This document shows positions 1 to 8,095 of a stretch of DNA of 64,000 bases, in pieces (position 1 is the first letter of the stretch; each line of letters starts with the position of its first letter). The DNA is taken from positions 1 to 64,000 of the forward strand of contig NZ_LWCU01000056.1 in NCBI RefSeq assembly GCF_001650405.1, in the 5' to 3' direction. The notes below the pieces were generated by a model that saw only the letters and a list, made by a program, of their open reading frames with translations, did not search any database and was not told the DNA's origin. Origin of the DNA: Microbacterium sp. H83. Its GTDB lineage: Bacteria > Actinomycetota > Actinomycetes > Actinomycetales > Microbacteriaceae. Both the position numbers and the translations under genes were made by a program.

Positions 1-136
1 GGTGAGGGGGTGGGGTCGGGGTGGTGATCGGGCGGTGGTGTGGTGTTCCGGTACGCCGGGATACGTGGCCTGATCTGGCCGTTTTGCGGGCTTCTCGGGG
101 GTCGGAGTGTCGGTGGGTGCGGGTTGACTGAGGGGT

Positions 137-1816
137 ATGAACAGCCCCGGCACTCTTCTGGATCAGGTCGTCTCCGACCTGGATCGAGTGCTGTCCGACG
201 ATGTGCTCGCGGGGTTGTCGGATGCGGAGCGCGTCGCGGTCCTGAAGAAGGCGGGTGCGGCGTTCCGGCGGGTGGAGGCGGTCGTGGTGGAGACGATCGC
301 GACCGGCCATGTGGTGGAGTTCCCGCATTCCGCGGGGTGCCGCAGTGCGCATGAGCTGGTGCAACGGACGTTGCGGGTGGACAGTGCCGGTGCGACGCGG
401 GTGGTGAAGGCGGTGGCGTTGGTGCGGCGGGACGTGGGGGTGTCGTCGGGGGAGCGGATGCCGGCTCGGTGGCCCCATCTGCGGGAGGCGCTCCTGGACG
501 GGGTGATCGGGGTCGCCGGCCTGCTGGCCGCGACGGGTCCGGTGGAGAAGGTCGCGGACCGGGTCGGCGCGGCCGGGCGTCTCGCGGCCGACATCTGCCT
601 CGCCGAGGAGGCCCGTGGGTACGTCGACGTCGCGGACGACGACGATGGCGACGACGGCACCGCGCAGGATGAGGGGCCTGGGATGACGGCGGAGGATCTG
701 GCGCGGGCGGGGGAGGAGTTCGCGGCCCGTCTGGATCCGGACGGGCCCGAGCCGGATGACAAGGAGGCGCAGCACCGCCGCGGGATCACGCTGGGGCGGG
801 CTCGGAACGGTCTGCGATCGCTGAAGGGGCAGCTGCTTCCGGAGGTCGCCGCGCAACTGGAGCTCATCCTCGACGCGATCCTGAACCCGAAAGGCCCCGG
901 CGGGCCGATGCCCGGTGTCGCCTTCCGCCTCTCCCACTCCGACCCCGATGTCGCCGACCCCGATGATGTCGCGGACCCCGATGTCGCCGACCCCGATGAT
1001 GTCGCCGACCCCGATGATGTCGCCGACCCCGATGATGTCGCGGATGCGTATGGTGCGGGGGAGGCGGATCCGTTCAATTGCGACCCACGGGCGGTGATCG
1101 ACGGACGCTCCGCCGCGCAGAGACGTCACGATGCGTTCGCCGCCGCGCTCGGCGTGGCCGCCCGTCACAAGGACATGCCCACGCTCGGTGGAGCCGCCCC
1201 CACGGTCGTCGTCACCGTCGACGCGACCGACCTCACCCCGCACGGCACGACCGGAGCCTGGGCGGGTGCTTCCGGCACCGGTGCGTGGGCCGGGTGGGGG
1301 CGCGCCCGGGTCGGTGCCGACAGCACCGTGCCCGCATTCGTGGCCGCGCAGGTCGCGTGCGCCGGGGCCATCCAACGCGTCCTCATGGACCAGGGCCGCA
1401 TCATCGGCATCTCGTCGACGGATCGGGTGTTCACCGTGCATCAACGCCGCGCGATCATCGCCCGAGACAAGGAGTGCCTGATCCCGGGCTGTCACGTTCC
1501 GGCGTCCTGGTGCGAGATCCACCACGTCACCGAACACGCCAGAGGCGGCCCCACCCATACCGACAACGGTGTTCCGTTGTGCTGGTGGCACCACCGCTCC
1601 CTCGACACCTCCGGGTGGGAGATCCGCATGCACGACGGCATCCCTCACGTGAGAGGGCCGGGGTGGTGGGACCCCGCCCGACGATGGCGCGCACCCCGAC
1701 TCAGCATCACCGGCCCGCCACACGCGCCCCGACGTCCCCGCAGCACACGATCCCGCAGCGAACGAACCGGCAACGAACGACCCGGCGGTGCCTTCGCCGA
1801 CCCCGTACGGACATGA
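137..1816 (+). CDS. DUF222 / HNH endonuclease-domain protein (13E12 family)
   Basis: The protein has 559 residues. The N-terminal two thirds match the style of DUF222, the domain of the actinobacterial 13E12 repeat family. The C-terminal part carries an HNH zinc-finger nuclease motif: CLIPGCHVPASWCEIHH from about residue 447, then a CWWHH element near 480. Family function is not settled; a nuclease-like role linked to multicopy dispersal is inferred. Residues about 271-303 are an acidic low-complexity tract of repeated VADPD/VADPDD units, and an acidic spacer (DDDDGDDG) sits near residue 170. A related gene on the opposite strand closes the window at the right edge. The start follows a weak GAGGGG site. 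Confidence 0.85.
   Translation: MNSPGTLLDQVVSDLDRVLSDDVLAGLSDAERVAVLKKAGAAFRRVEAVVVETIATGHVVEFPHSAGCRSAHELVQRTLRVDSAGATRVVKAVALVRRDVGVSSGERMPARWPHLREALLDGVIGVAGLLAATGPVEKVADRVGAAGRLAADICLAEEARGYVDVADDDDGDDGTAQDEGPGMTAEDLARAGEEFAARLDPDGPEPDDKEAQHRRGITLGRARNGLRSLKGQLLPEVAAQLELILDAILNPKGPGGPMPGVAFRLSHSDPDVADPDDVADPDVADPDDVADPDDVADPDDVADAYGAGEADPFNCDPRAVIDGRSAAQRRHDAFAAALGVAARHKDMPTLGGAAPTVVVTVDATDLTPHGTTGAWAGASGTGAWAGWGRARVGADSTVPAFVAAQVACAGAIQRVLMDQGRIIGISSTDRVFTVHQRRAIIARDKECLIPGCHVPASWCEIHHVTEHARGGPTHTDNGVPLCWWHHRSLDTSGWEIRMHDGIPHVRGPGWWDPARRWRAPRLSITGPPHAPRRPRSTRSRSERTGNERPGGAFADPVRT
949..1041 (+). repeat. In-frame 15/18-bp tandem repeat in DUF222 gene
   Basis: Units of GATGTCGCCGACCCC, some with an extra GAT, are repeated about six times and encode VADPD or VADPDD. 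All length changes are multiples of three, so the frame is kept. This suggests replication slippage under coding constraint. Confidence 0.85.
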
Positions 1817-1844
1817 GCGACCGGCAGCAGCCGATCGCGAAGCC

Positions 1845-2126
1845 TCAGGAAGCGGCCAGGAGGAAAGGACGGGCTGCGGCGAGGAATGCTCGCGGGTCGA
1901 GGATCGGGATCTCCACAGCGGACAGTCCGATGAAGACGAACAGGATCGTCAGAATCGGTCGGTGGTAGCCCACGCCCGTGCCGCCCGCGGGCACGGCGGG
2001 CCGGCGGGCGATCGCGCGAGCGATGCTCGTGTAGACCCGGATCTCCGCGAGCAGAGCGCGCCGCAGGAAGCTGGCGACACGTGTCCGCCGCGGAGGAGCT
2101 GCAGAGGTCGCGATCGACTCCGTCAT
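1845..2126 (-). pseudogene. Truncated membrane protein gene (C-terminal part missing)
   Basis: The reading frame gives 93 residues: a basic N-terminus (RRALLAEIRVYTSIARAIARRP) and one hydrophobic segment (ILTILFVFIGLSAVEIPI). It then changes abruptly into a short Ala/Phe-rich tail and a stop. From memory of the family, such proteins in Microbacteriaceae continue for well over 200 residues with further membrane helices, so this looks like a remnant whose 3' part was lost near position 1905. Its start overlaps the MarR stop codon by ATGA, so it was probably the second gene of that operon. The break lies about 90 bp from the end of the neighbouring DUF222/HNH gene. Confidence 0.6.
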
Positions 2127-2572
2127 GTCGTCCTCCGCGCAGCCGCCTCGGCGACCAGGCGCTCGAGGTGCTGCGCGATCTGCGCGACCCCTGTCTCGAC
2201 GACGGCGCGATCCTCGGGCGCCACCGCGCGCAGCAGCGTGGCGTTCAGCTCCGTGTGCTGGGCCTGCATGCGGGTCATCGTCTCCACGGCCGCATCCGTC
2301 AACTCGACGAGCACCGCTCTGCGATCGGAGGGATGCGGCGTGCGACGCACATGCCCCGAGAGCTCCAGGGCGTCGACGAGACCCGTGATGTTGCGCGGCG
2401 TCACCCCGCACAGGACGGCGAGGGACTGCTGCGTCGACGGGCCGGCATGCTGCAGCGCCCACAGCAGATGCACCCGAGCCGTCGTGAGCCCGGCGCCCTC
2501 GAAGGCGCGCGCCATGTCCCGCTGGAAGAGGTCGGCGATCTGCAGCAGTCGGTCGAGGAGCAGAGGTTCCAT
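2123..2572 (-). CDS. MarR family transcriptional regulator
   Basis: This 149-residue protein has the full MarR winged helix fold. The recognition region is STQQSLAVLCGVTPRNITGLVDALE, followed by the wing HPSDRRAVLVELT, with helical dimer segments at both ends. It probably represses its own promoter, which lies immediately upstream and contains a direct repeat of GTTAC around a TGTA-C-TACA palindrome. A -10 box TACAGT (2580-2585) ends seven bases before the ATG, so the transcript is probably leaderless. The gene overlaps the truncated membrane gene downstream by four bases. The ligand is unknown. Confidence 0.9.
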   Translation of the reverse strand: MEPLLLDRLLQIADLFQRDMARAFEGAGLTTARVHLLWALQHAGPSTQQSLAVLCGVTPRNITGLVDALELSGHVRRTPHPSDRRAVLVELTDAAVETMTRMQAQHTELNATLLRAVAPEDRAVVETGVAQIAQHLERLVAEAAARRTT

Positions 2573-2576
2573 AACC

Positions 2577-2597
2577 GTTACTGTACTACATTGTTAC
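2577..2597 (-). promoter_or_regulatory. Promoter and candidate MarR autoregulatory operator
   Basis: Two GTTAC words, at 2577 and 2593, flank the odd palindrome TGTACTACA at 2582-2590. The minus-strand -10 box TACAGT lies inside it, so a bound repressor would block RNA polymerase. Assignment to the adjacent MarR protein is inference from position. Confidence 0.45.
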
Positions 2598-2609
2598 CAT
2601 GCTTCACGA

Positions 2610-3200
2610 TCACACGGGACCGAGACGCAGCACCTCCGGAGGCTCGCCGCCCGTGAGCTCGTCCGCGACCCGGATGCTGCGCGCCAGATCGTCGAGCGCG
2701 CCGTCCAGCGTGCCGAATCGTTCGCGGTCGCCGCAGGCCGCCGTGAGCGTGATCAGGTGCGTCCCCGTGTCCCACGTGTACGTCTGGAAGGGCGGCGTCG
2801 TGGGCGACGGGGGCATGGCGACGATCAGCTTCTCGCCCGCGCCCAGCCACCGGCTCGAGAAGCTGGTCGTGTCGTCGTAGTCCATCGGCATCGATGCCCG
2901 GGCGATGCGCACGTCCGGCGTCAGGAGCTGGACCGTCGCCATCGCGACGACCAGCTCTGGTTCCGCCTTCCACGTCCACACCAGCACGCGACCGTCGGCG
3001 CGCCGCATCAGCAGAGGGGCGGCCTGGCTCATCGCCCATGCTCCGAACTTCGACCCCGGGCGCTCTGTCGCGCCGAGCGCCGCGTTCGCCTGTCCCAGCA
3101 GCATCCGGATCGCGGCCTTGCGATGCCGCCGCCCCTTCCATCCGAACGAATCGGTGACGGGGATCCACAGCTGGGGGTCGGCGTCGGCAGTCAATCGCAT
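2610..3200 (-). CDS. Hypothetical protein
   Basis: This 196-residue soluble protein has no signal peptide or membrane segment. I do not recognise the family. It is rich in Trp, Met and Pro in the middle (VLVWTWKAEPELVVAMATVQLL) and has the look of an alpha/beta protein with a conserved MPMDYDDT stretch. The ATG at 3200 is preceded at six bases by a -10 box TACCGT (3207-3212), so the message is probably leaderless. This decides the start, because longer frames upstream run antisense to the glycosyltransferase genes. It is transcribed toward the marR promoter. Confidence 0.75.
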   Translation of the reverse strand: MRLTADADPQLWIPVTDSFGWKGRRHRKAAIRMLLGQANAALGATERPGSKFGAWAMSQAAPLLMRRADGRVLVWTWKAEPELVVAMATVQLLTPDVRIARASMPMDYDDTTSFSSRWLGAGEKLIVAMPPSPTTPPFQTYTWDTGTHLITLTAACGDRERFGTLDGALDDLARSIRVADELTGGEPPEVLRLGPV

Positions 3201-3347
3201 GGTCCCACGGTAGGGCCACAACCTGCGGGGCGGGCGAGAGAACGGGTCGGAGCGGATGCCGGTACGCCTCGGCGGCGCGATCAGAGGCCTCGGGTAGAGT
3301 GGCCAGCGCCCAGACCGGGCTCCCTGGCCGCCGCACCGTAAGGCAGA

Positions 3348-4574
3348 ATGTCCTCCTCTTCCTCCGATCCGACGAACGCCCCCGAGTCTGCGACCGAGTC
3401 CGGGCCGCGTCCGCTGCGCATCCTCATCGGCTGCGACACCTTCGCTCCCGACATCAACGGTGCCGCCCGCTTCGCCGAGCGCCTCGCCGCCGGTCTCGTG
3501 CAGCGCGGCAACGACGTGCACGTCGTCGCTCCCCACCAGGCGTACCGCCGCACCCCGGCTCGCACGGAGGTGATCGAAGGCGAGCCCATGACCCTGCACC
3601 GTCTGCCGTCGGTGCGGTGGGCGCCCCACGACTGGCTGCGGTTCGTCTGGCCGTGGCGCTCCAAGCACTATGCCCGCAAGGTCCTCGACGCCGTGAAGCC
3701 CGACGTCGTGCACATCCAGTCCCACATCGTCATCGGGCGCGGACTCGCGCGCATCGCGCACGAGCGCGGCATCCCGGTGATCGCCACCAACCACGTCATG
3801 GCCGAGAACATCCTCGACCACACGACGATGCCGAAGTTCATCGACGACCTGGTGCTGCGCTTCGCCTGGGCCGACGCCAAGCGCACCTTCGCCCTGACCC
3901 GGGCGATCACGACGCCCACCCGACGTGCGGCCGACTTCCTCGAGCGGACCGTCGCCGTGCACGACGTGATCCCCGTCAGCTGCGGCATCGACCGCACCCA
4001 GTACCAGCCGGTGAAGGGTCTGCGCGAGAAGAACCGCATCGTCTTCGTCGGTCGCCTCACCGCCGAGAAGCAGGTCGAGGTCATCCTGCAGGCGATGACC
4101 AAGCTCGATCCGGCACTCGACGTGACGTTCGACATCGTCGGCGGCGGCGACCAGCGCAAGCAGCTCGAGAACCTCGCGACCCAGCTCGGCATCGCCGACC
4201 GCGTCGCGTTCCACGGGCGCACCACCGACGAGGAGCTCCGCGGCCTGCTGTCCCGCGCCTCGGTGTTCACGATCGCCTCGATCGCGGAACTCCAGTCGAT
4301 CGCCACGATGGAGGCCATGGCGTCGGCGCTGCCGATCGTCGCCGCCGACGCCGTGGCCCTGCCTCACCTCGTGCACGACGGCGAGAACGGCTACCTCTTC
4401 GAGCCGGGCAACGCGGATGCTCTCGCCGCGCGTCTCACGGATGTGCTGACGGCCGACGCCGCCGAGTACGAGCGGATGCAGCAGGCGTCGCTCGACGGCG
4501 TCCTCATCCACGACATCAACCGCACCCTCGACACGTTCGAAGCGCTGTACCGCGACGAGCCCCTGCCGGCGTAG
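3348..4574 (+). CDS. Glycosyltransferase family 4 protein
   Basis: This 408-residue GT-B fold enzyme is predicted to transfer a hexose from a nucleotide sugar to a lipid or polysaccharide acceptor at the inner face of the membrane. The N-terminal Rossmann domain opens with RILIGCDTFAPDINGAARF. The C-terminal donor domain starts near residue 226 (RIVFVGRLTAEKQ) and holds the EX7E-type signature around residues 309-330 (ELQSIATMEAMASALP). The architecture matches mannosyl- and glucosyltransferases of actinobacterial lipoglycan synthesis, but the substrate cannot be told. A second GT4 gene follows after 10 bp, so the two probably act together. Confidence 0.88.
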   Translation: MSSSSSDPTNAPESATESGPRPLRILIGCDTFAPDINGAARFAERLAAGLVQRGNDVHVVAPHQAYRRTPARTEVIEGEPMTLHRLPSVRWAPHDWLRFVWPWRSKHYARKVLDAVKPDVVHIQSHIVIGRGLARIAHERGIPVIATNHVMAENILDHTTMPKFIDDLVLRFAWADAKRTFALTRAITTPTRRAADFLERTVAVHDVIPVSCGIDRTQYQPVKGLREKNRIVFVGRLTAEKQVEVILQAMTKLDPALDVTFDIVGGGDQRKQLENLATQLGIADRVAFHGRTTDEELRGLLSRASVFTIASIAELQSIATMEAMASALPIVAADAVALPHLVHDGENGYLFEPGNADALAARLTDVLTADAAEYERMQQASLDGVLIHDINRTLDTFEALYRDEPLPA

Positions 4575-4584
4575 CGCGGCCGCC

Positions 4585-5796
4585 ATGCACATCGTCTTCT
4601 TCGGCGATCAGCACCTCGATTCCCTCGGCGGCGCGCAGGTGTCGATGCGACTGCAGCGGGACTTCCTCGAGCGCGCCGGCCACACCGTCACGGTCGTCGC
4701 CCCGACGATGCACGGGCCGCGCGCCGCGGCGCCTCGTCAGGGGGATGTCGATCTTCCGTCTCTGCCGATCACGCTCGATCGCGAGTACGCGATGAGCTGG
4801 CCGGGCCGGCGCACCGATCGCGTCCTCGACCGCGCGATGGCGCACCGTCCGCCAGTCGACCTCGTGCACGTGCAGGCCGACTTCTGGGGCGCTTTCATCG
4901 GCCACCGCTACGCGTCGCGTCACGGCATCCCCGTCGTCCACACCATGCACAACCGCGTCGACGTCGGCATCGCGGCGGTCACCCCGCTGCATCGCCCGGT
5001 GCTCGCGGTGCTCAACGTCTGGCGGCGTCGCGCGCTGCGCGGAGCCGCGGCGCCGGTGAGCGGACACGACGGCTGGGCCTTCCTGCGCGGACTCGCCGCC
5101 GGCGCATCCGCCGTGACCGCTCCTTCGACGCATTTCGCCCGCCGGCTGGAGGAGCACGGCGTGTTCAGCCCGGTCGACGTGGTCTGGAACGGCATCGACG
5201 ACGACGTCCGCGACGCGACCCTGGCGGATGCGCCGTCCGCTCGCGCACCGGGGCGGCCGCGGTTCGTCTGGCTGGGGCGCATGAGCCCGGAGAAGCGGCT
5301 GCTGCCGTTCCTCGAGGCCTTCGTCGCATCCGGTGTCGACGCCGATCTCGAGATCATCGGCGGCGGCGCGCAGCGTCCCGCCGCCGAGAAGATCGTCGCC
5401 GGGCGAGGGAACGTGCGGTTCGCCGGGCGTCTGACGTATCCGCAGACGCTGGCGCGGATCGCTGCGGCGGATGCCCTCGTGCAGACGTCGATCGGCTTCG
5501 AGACCCAGGGCATGACGCCGTTCGAGGCGGCGACGCTCGGCACTCCGTCGGTCATCAGCGACCCCGACATCGCCGCCGAGCTCGGCGGAGGCCTGTGGGC
5601 GGTGCCCGGCGCTGCCGGCACGGAGGAGCAGCGCAGGGCCGGCCTGGTCGACACCCTGCGCCGCGCCGCATCCGACATCGCGGCGGGCACCGCGCCCGTG
5701 CCGATGCGAGAGGTGTCGGAGGCGTTTCGGCAGTCCTCGCGGACCGCAGCGATGACCGAGATCTACGAGCGCGTGCGAGCGGGATCCGCGGGCTGA
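4585..5796 (+). CDS. Glycosyltransferase family 4 protein
   Basis: This 403-residue protein is the second GT4 enzyme of the pair, starting 10 bp after the first. The N-terminus MHIVFFGDQHLDSLGGAQ is the acceptor-side Rossmann start with the GGAQ loop. The donor domain begins near residue 227 (FVWLGRMSPEKR) and ends with FETQGMTPFEAATLGTPS, which carries the conserved glutamates. No signal peptide or membrane helix is visible, so it should be cytosolic or peripheral. It probably adds successive sugars to the same glycolipid or cell-wall glycan as its neighbour; substrate specificity is unknown. Confidence 0.85.
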   Translation: MHIVFFGDQHLDSLGGAQVSMRLQRDFLERAGHTVTVVAPTMHGPRAAAPRQGDVDLPSLPITLDREYAMSWPGRRTDRVLDRAMAHRPPVDLVHVQADFWGAFIGHRYASRHGIPVVHTMHNRVDVGIAAVTPLHRPVLAVLNVWRRRALRGAAAPVSGHDGWAFLRGLAAGASAVTAPSTHFARRLEEHGVFSPVDVVWNGIDDDVRDATLADAPSARAPGRPRFVWLGRMSPEKRLLPFLEAFVASGVDADLEIIGGGAQRPAAEKIVAGRGNVRFAGRLTYPQTLARIAAADALVQTSIGFETQGMTPFEAATLGTPSVISDPDIAAELGGGLWAVPGAAGTEEQRRAGLVDTLRRAASDIAAGTAPVPMREVSEAFRQSSRTAAMTEIYERVRAGSAG

Positions 5797-5803
5797 CGCC
5801 GAT

Positions 5804-5829
5804 CGGCTCGGGCGGGGCCCGCGCAGCCG
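5804..5829. terminator. Possible bidirectional terminator hairpin
   Basis: CGGCT and AGCCG arms enclose a GC-rich inner stem between the converging glycosyltransferase and membrane protein genes. There is no clear T run, so the call is weak. Confidence 0.3.
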
Positions 5830-5839
5830 ACTTCGGCGA

Positions 5840-6187
5840 TCAGAACCCGATGCTGTAGAACAGGCTCGACACGAACGACACGAGGGTGCCCGCGACGGTG
5901 TTGGCCGCGACCCCCACCGCGACGGCGGCGAGCAGATGCGGCGCCGGCCGGCGCAGCGCGGCGATGCCGAGCACGAGACCGGCGGCGGCGCCGACGAAGA
6001 CGAGGAAGTTCAGGATGCTGGACACCCCGCCGAGCAGCCCGAACCCGATGCTCGCGGAGAGCAGCTGCAGCACGAGCTGTCCGATGAGGCCGACGCCGAC
6101 GGAGAGCGCCGTGACGAGGAACGCGACGCGGCCGACCGGATTGCCGGTCGAGGCGGACGTCTGCGGCGTCGGCTGGGTGTCGCTCAT
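5840..6187 (-). CDS. Small membrane protein, three predicted helices
   Basis: The protein has 115 residues: a polar N-terminus of about 18 residues (SDTQPTPQTSASTGNP), then three hydrophobic segments. It has the same plan as the gene just upstream (polar tail, GRVAFLV or GRIAFIV, then helices), so the two are probably paralogues arising by duplication. The gap between them is 13 bp and the start has a good GGAGG site, pointing to one operon. Function is unknown. Confidence 0.75.
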   Translation of the reverse strand: MSDTQPTPQTSASTGNPVGRVAFLVTALSVGVGLIGQLVLQLLSASIGFGLLGGVSSILNFLVFVGAAAGLVLGIAALRRPAPHLLAAVAVGVAANTVAGTLVSFVSSLFYSIGF

Positions 6188-6200
6188 GGTGGTCCTCCGG

Positions 6201-6740
6201 TCAGGAGTAGGCGAGTGCGAAGGCGAGGTTCGAGAGCCACGACATCAGGATGCCGACGATCGCCGAGGCGCTGATCCCGATCGCGATCCCGGCGAGGATC
6301 TGCTGTCCCTGACGCCGCATCGAGAGGAGTCCGAGGACGAGGGCGACGGCGGCGACCACGAGCACCAGGCCGTTGCCGACCGCGCCGAACACGCCGATCG
6401 CAGAGGTGTCGTACACCGACCGCACGATGAGCGGGAACGCGAGGGTGACCAGCAGGCCGATGCCGAGCGCGACCAGGGACACGATGAAGGCGATGCGTCC
6501 GAGGGACCCTCCGGATGCCGCGCGCGCGGGCGCCGGGTGCGCCCCGTACGGGTACTGCGCCTGAGGGTACTGCGCGTGAGGGTACTGCGCCTGAGGGTAC
6601 TGCGCCTGAGGGTACTGCGCCTGAGGGTACTGCGCGTCAGGCTGCGCCTGCGGGTGCTGCGGCGCTTGCGGGGCGGGGTGCTGCGGCGGCTGAGGGGGCG
6701 TGCCGTACGGCTGCCCGGAGGGATGCTGCGGCTCGCTCAT
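6201..6740 (-). CDS. Membrane protein with Pro/Gln/Tyr repeat tail
   Basis: The protein has 179 residues. The first half is a cytoplasmic-looking tail rich in Pro, Gln and Tyr with about six copies of AQYPQ. The second half has three or four hydrophobic segments beginning GRIAFIVSLVALGIGLLV. The second half resembles the downstream gene product at 5840-6187. A -10 box TACGCT (6748-6753) lies seven bases before the ATG, so translation is probably leaderless. Proteins of this plan are common in Actinobacteria; no function is assigned. Confidence 0.78.
   Translation of the reverse strand: MSEPQHPSGQPYGTPPQPPQHPAPQAPQHPQAQPDAQYPQAQYPQAQYPQAQYPHAQYPQAQYPYGAHPAPARAASGGSLGRIAFIVSLVALGIGLLVTLAFPLIVRSVYDTSAIGVFGAVGNGLVLVVAAVALVLGLLSMRRQGQQILAGIAIGISASAIVGILMSWLSNLAFALAYS
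6548..6638 (-). repeat. 15-bp tandem repeat coding AQYPQ
   Basis: About six near-identical copies of GGGTACTGCGCCTGA (plus strand) encode the Pro/Gln/Tyr tail of the membrane protein. Copies differ by single C/G changes. Confidence 0.85.
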
Positions 6741-6841
6741 GTCCTCGAGCGTAGCCGTGCGTCTGCGCGGGGCGCGAGGGTCGATCTCCGAGGGTCGCGA
6801 TCGCCGTTGTCGCGTCCCAAGTCGCGCCGGAGCATCCGGCG

Positions 6842-7003
6842 TCAGCGGTAGACGTGCCCCGACTCGGCGCGATCGAGCGCATCGTGGGCCCGCACGCGGG
6901 TCCAGTCCGTCGGGACGCGCCGGTATCCGTCTCGGCGGAGTTCAACGACGGTGGCGATGGCGGCCCAGAGGCCGAGGGTCAGGAGTGCGATGAGGAGGAT
7001 CAT
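6842..7003 (-). CDS. Short single-helix membrane protein
   Basis: The frame encodes 53 residues: one N-terminal hydrophobic segment (MILLIALLTLGLWAAIATVV) followed by a basic cytoplasmic tail (ELRRDGYRRVPTDWTRV). It diverges from the GlxA-type regulator gene and shares its intergenic region. The ATG at 7003 is followed directly by ATCCTCCTC, and no strong ribosome site is seen. Similar short proteins occur widely in Microbacteriaceae, but I cannot assign a role. Confidence 0.6.
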   Translation of the reverse strand: MILLIALLTLGLWAAIATVVELRRDGYRRVPTDWTRVRAHDALDRAESGHVYR

Positions 7004-7030
7004 GGCAGAAACGCTACGATCCCTGTTGAT

Positions 7031-7046
7031 CTGCCACGAGTGGCAG
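7031..7046. promoter_or_regulatory. Inverted repeat operator candidate, GlxA-type regulator
   Basis: CTGCCAC-GA-GTGGCAG is a perfect inverted repeat in the divergent region. The word TGGCAGAA occurs at 7003 and 7041 on the plus strand, and a third copy (TTGGCAGAATT) reads on the minus strand at 7066-7076. Three copies in 75 bp suggest sites for the adjacent AraC-type regulator. Confidence 0.5.
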
Positions 7047-7090
7047 AATAGACTACTGGCGTACGAATTCTGCCAACCTCGGGAGTCGCC

Positions 7091-8065
7091 ATGATGAAGA
7101 CGGTCGCGTGCATCGTCCAGGACGGGTTCGCCCCCTTCGAGTTCGGCCTCGCCTGCGAGGCATTCGGCCTCGACAGATCGAATGACGGCGTGCCGAACTT
7201 CGACTTCCGCGTCGTCGCCCCGCATCCCGGCGTCGTGCCGTCGAAGCTGGGGTTCTCGATCAACGTCGAGCACGACCTGTCCTACGCGTACGAGGCCGAT
7301 CTCGTGATCTTCTGCCCTGTGCCCAGGGAGTACTGGGGGCGGATCGATCCTCTGCTGATCGAGGTCGCCCGCGACGCCGTGGCGAGAGGGGCGTGGGTGC
7401 TCACGATCTGCAGCGGCTCGTTCATCCTCGGCGCCGCGGGCGTGCTCGACGGGCGCCGGGCCACGACCCACTGGATGTACGCAGATGTGATGGCGACGAT
7501 GTACCCGCAGATCGAGATCGATCCCGACGTGCTGTTCGTGCAGGACGACCGGGTCATCACGAGCGCAGGGACCGCGGCCGGCATCGACGCCTGCCTGCAC
7601 CTGCTGCGGCAGGAGCTCGGCGCCGAGCTCACCAACCGCATCGCGCGCCGCATGGTCGTGCCCCCGCAGCGCGACGGAGGTCAGGCGCAGTTCATCGACC
7701 GGCCGATCCCCGTGGTCGCCAGCGATTCGCTCGCGGCGGTCGCGGACTGGGCCGTCGAGAACCTCCGCGACGATCTGGGGGTCGATCAGCTCGCCGCCCG
7801 CGCCCTGATGGCGCCGCGCACGTTCGCGCGCCGATTCAAGGCCGAGTACGGAGCGACGCCCGCCGCCTGGCTGGCCCGCCAGCGGGTGCTGCATGCGCAG
7901 CGGATGCTGGAGCGCACCGACCTGTCGCTCGAGCAGATCGCCGACGAATGTGGATTCGGCTCGGCGGCGGTGCTGCGGCAGAACTTCTCCCGGGTGCTGG
8001 GCACGACCCCGACGGCCTACCGCTCGCGCTTCTCGTGCGCGGACGACCGGGAGTCCGCCGCCTGA
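7091..8065 (+). CDS. GlxA-type transcriptional regulator (DJ-1/PfpI + AraC HTH)
   Basis: This 324-residue regulator has two parts. Residues 1-190 form a DJ-1/PfpI-like glutamine amidotransferase fold with the nucleophile-elbow cysteine near residue 107 (LTICSGSFILGAAGVLDG) and a following TTHW. Residues about 220-320 form an AraC double helix-turn-helix (LMAPRTFARRFKAEYGATPAAWL and LSLEQIADECGFGSAAVLRQNF). The family usually senses small metabolites and activates nearby catabolic genes. ATG codons at 7091 and 7094 are both possible; a GGGAG site precedes them. The divergent small membrane gene may be a target. Confidence 0.9.
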   Translation: MMKTVACIVQDGFAPFEFGLACEAFGLDRSNDGVPNFDFRVVAPHPGVVPSKLGFSINVEHDLSYAYEADLVIFCPVPREYWGRIDPLLIEVARDAVARGAWVLTICSGSFILGAAGVLDGRRATTHWMYADVMATMYPQIEIDPDVLFVQDDRVITSAGTAAGIDACLHLLRQELGAELTNRIARRMVVPPQRDGGQAQFIDRPIPVVASDSLAAVADWAVENLRDDLGVDQLAARALMAPRTFARRFKAEYGATPAAWLARQRVLHAQRMLERTDLSLEQIADECGFGSAAVLRQNFSRVLGTTPTAYRSRFSCADDRESAA

Positions 8066-8095
8066 CGGGCGGCGTGCGTCAGCGCGCGCGGAGGC

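Noticed and set aside
137..1816. DUF222/HNH gene as an insertion sequence or homing endonuclease
   Set aside because: No terminal inverted repeats, target duplications or host-gene interruption were seen at its ends, so it is listed as an ordinary gene.
2610..4592. A 660-residue minus-strand open frame across the first glycosyltransferase gene
   Set aside because: Most of it runs antisense to a well-supported GT4 gene and has Arg/His/Val-rich shadow composition. Only the last 196 codons have a promoter and protein-like sequence.
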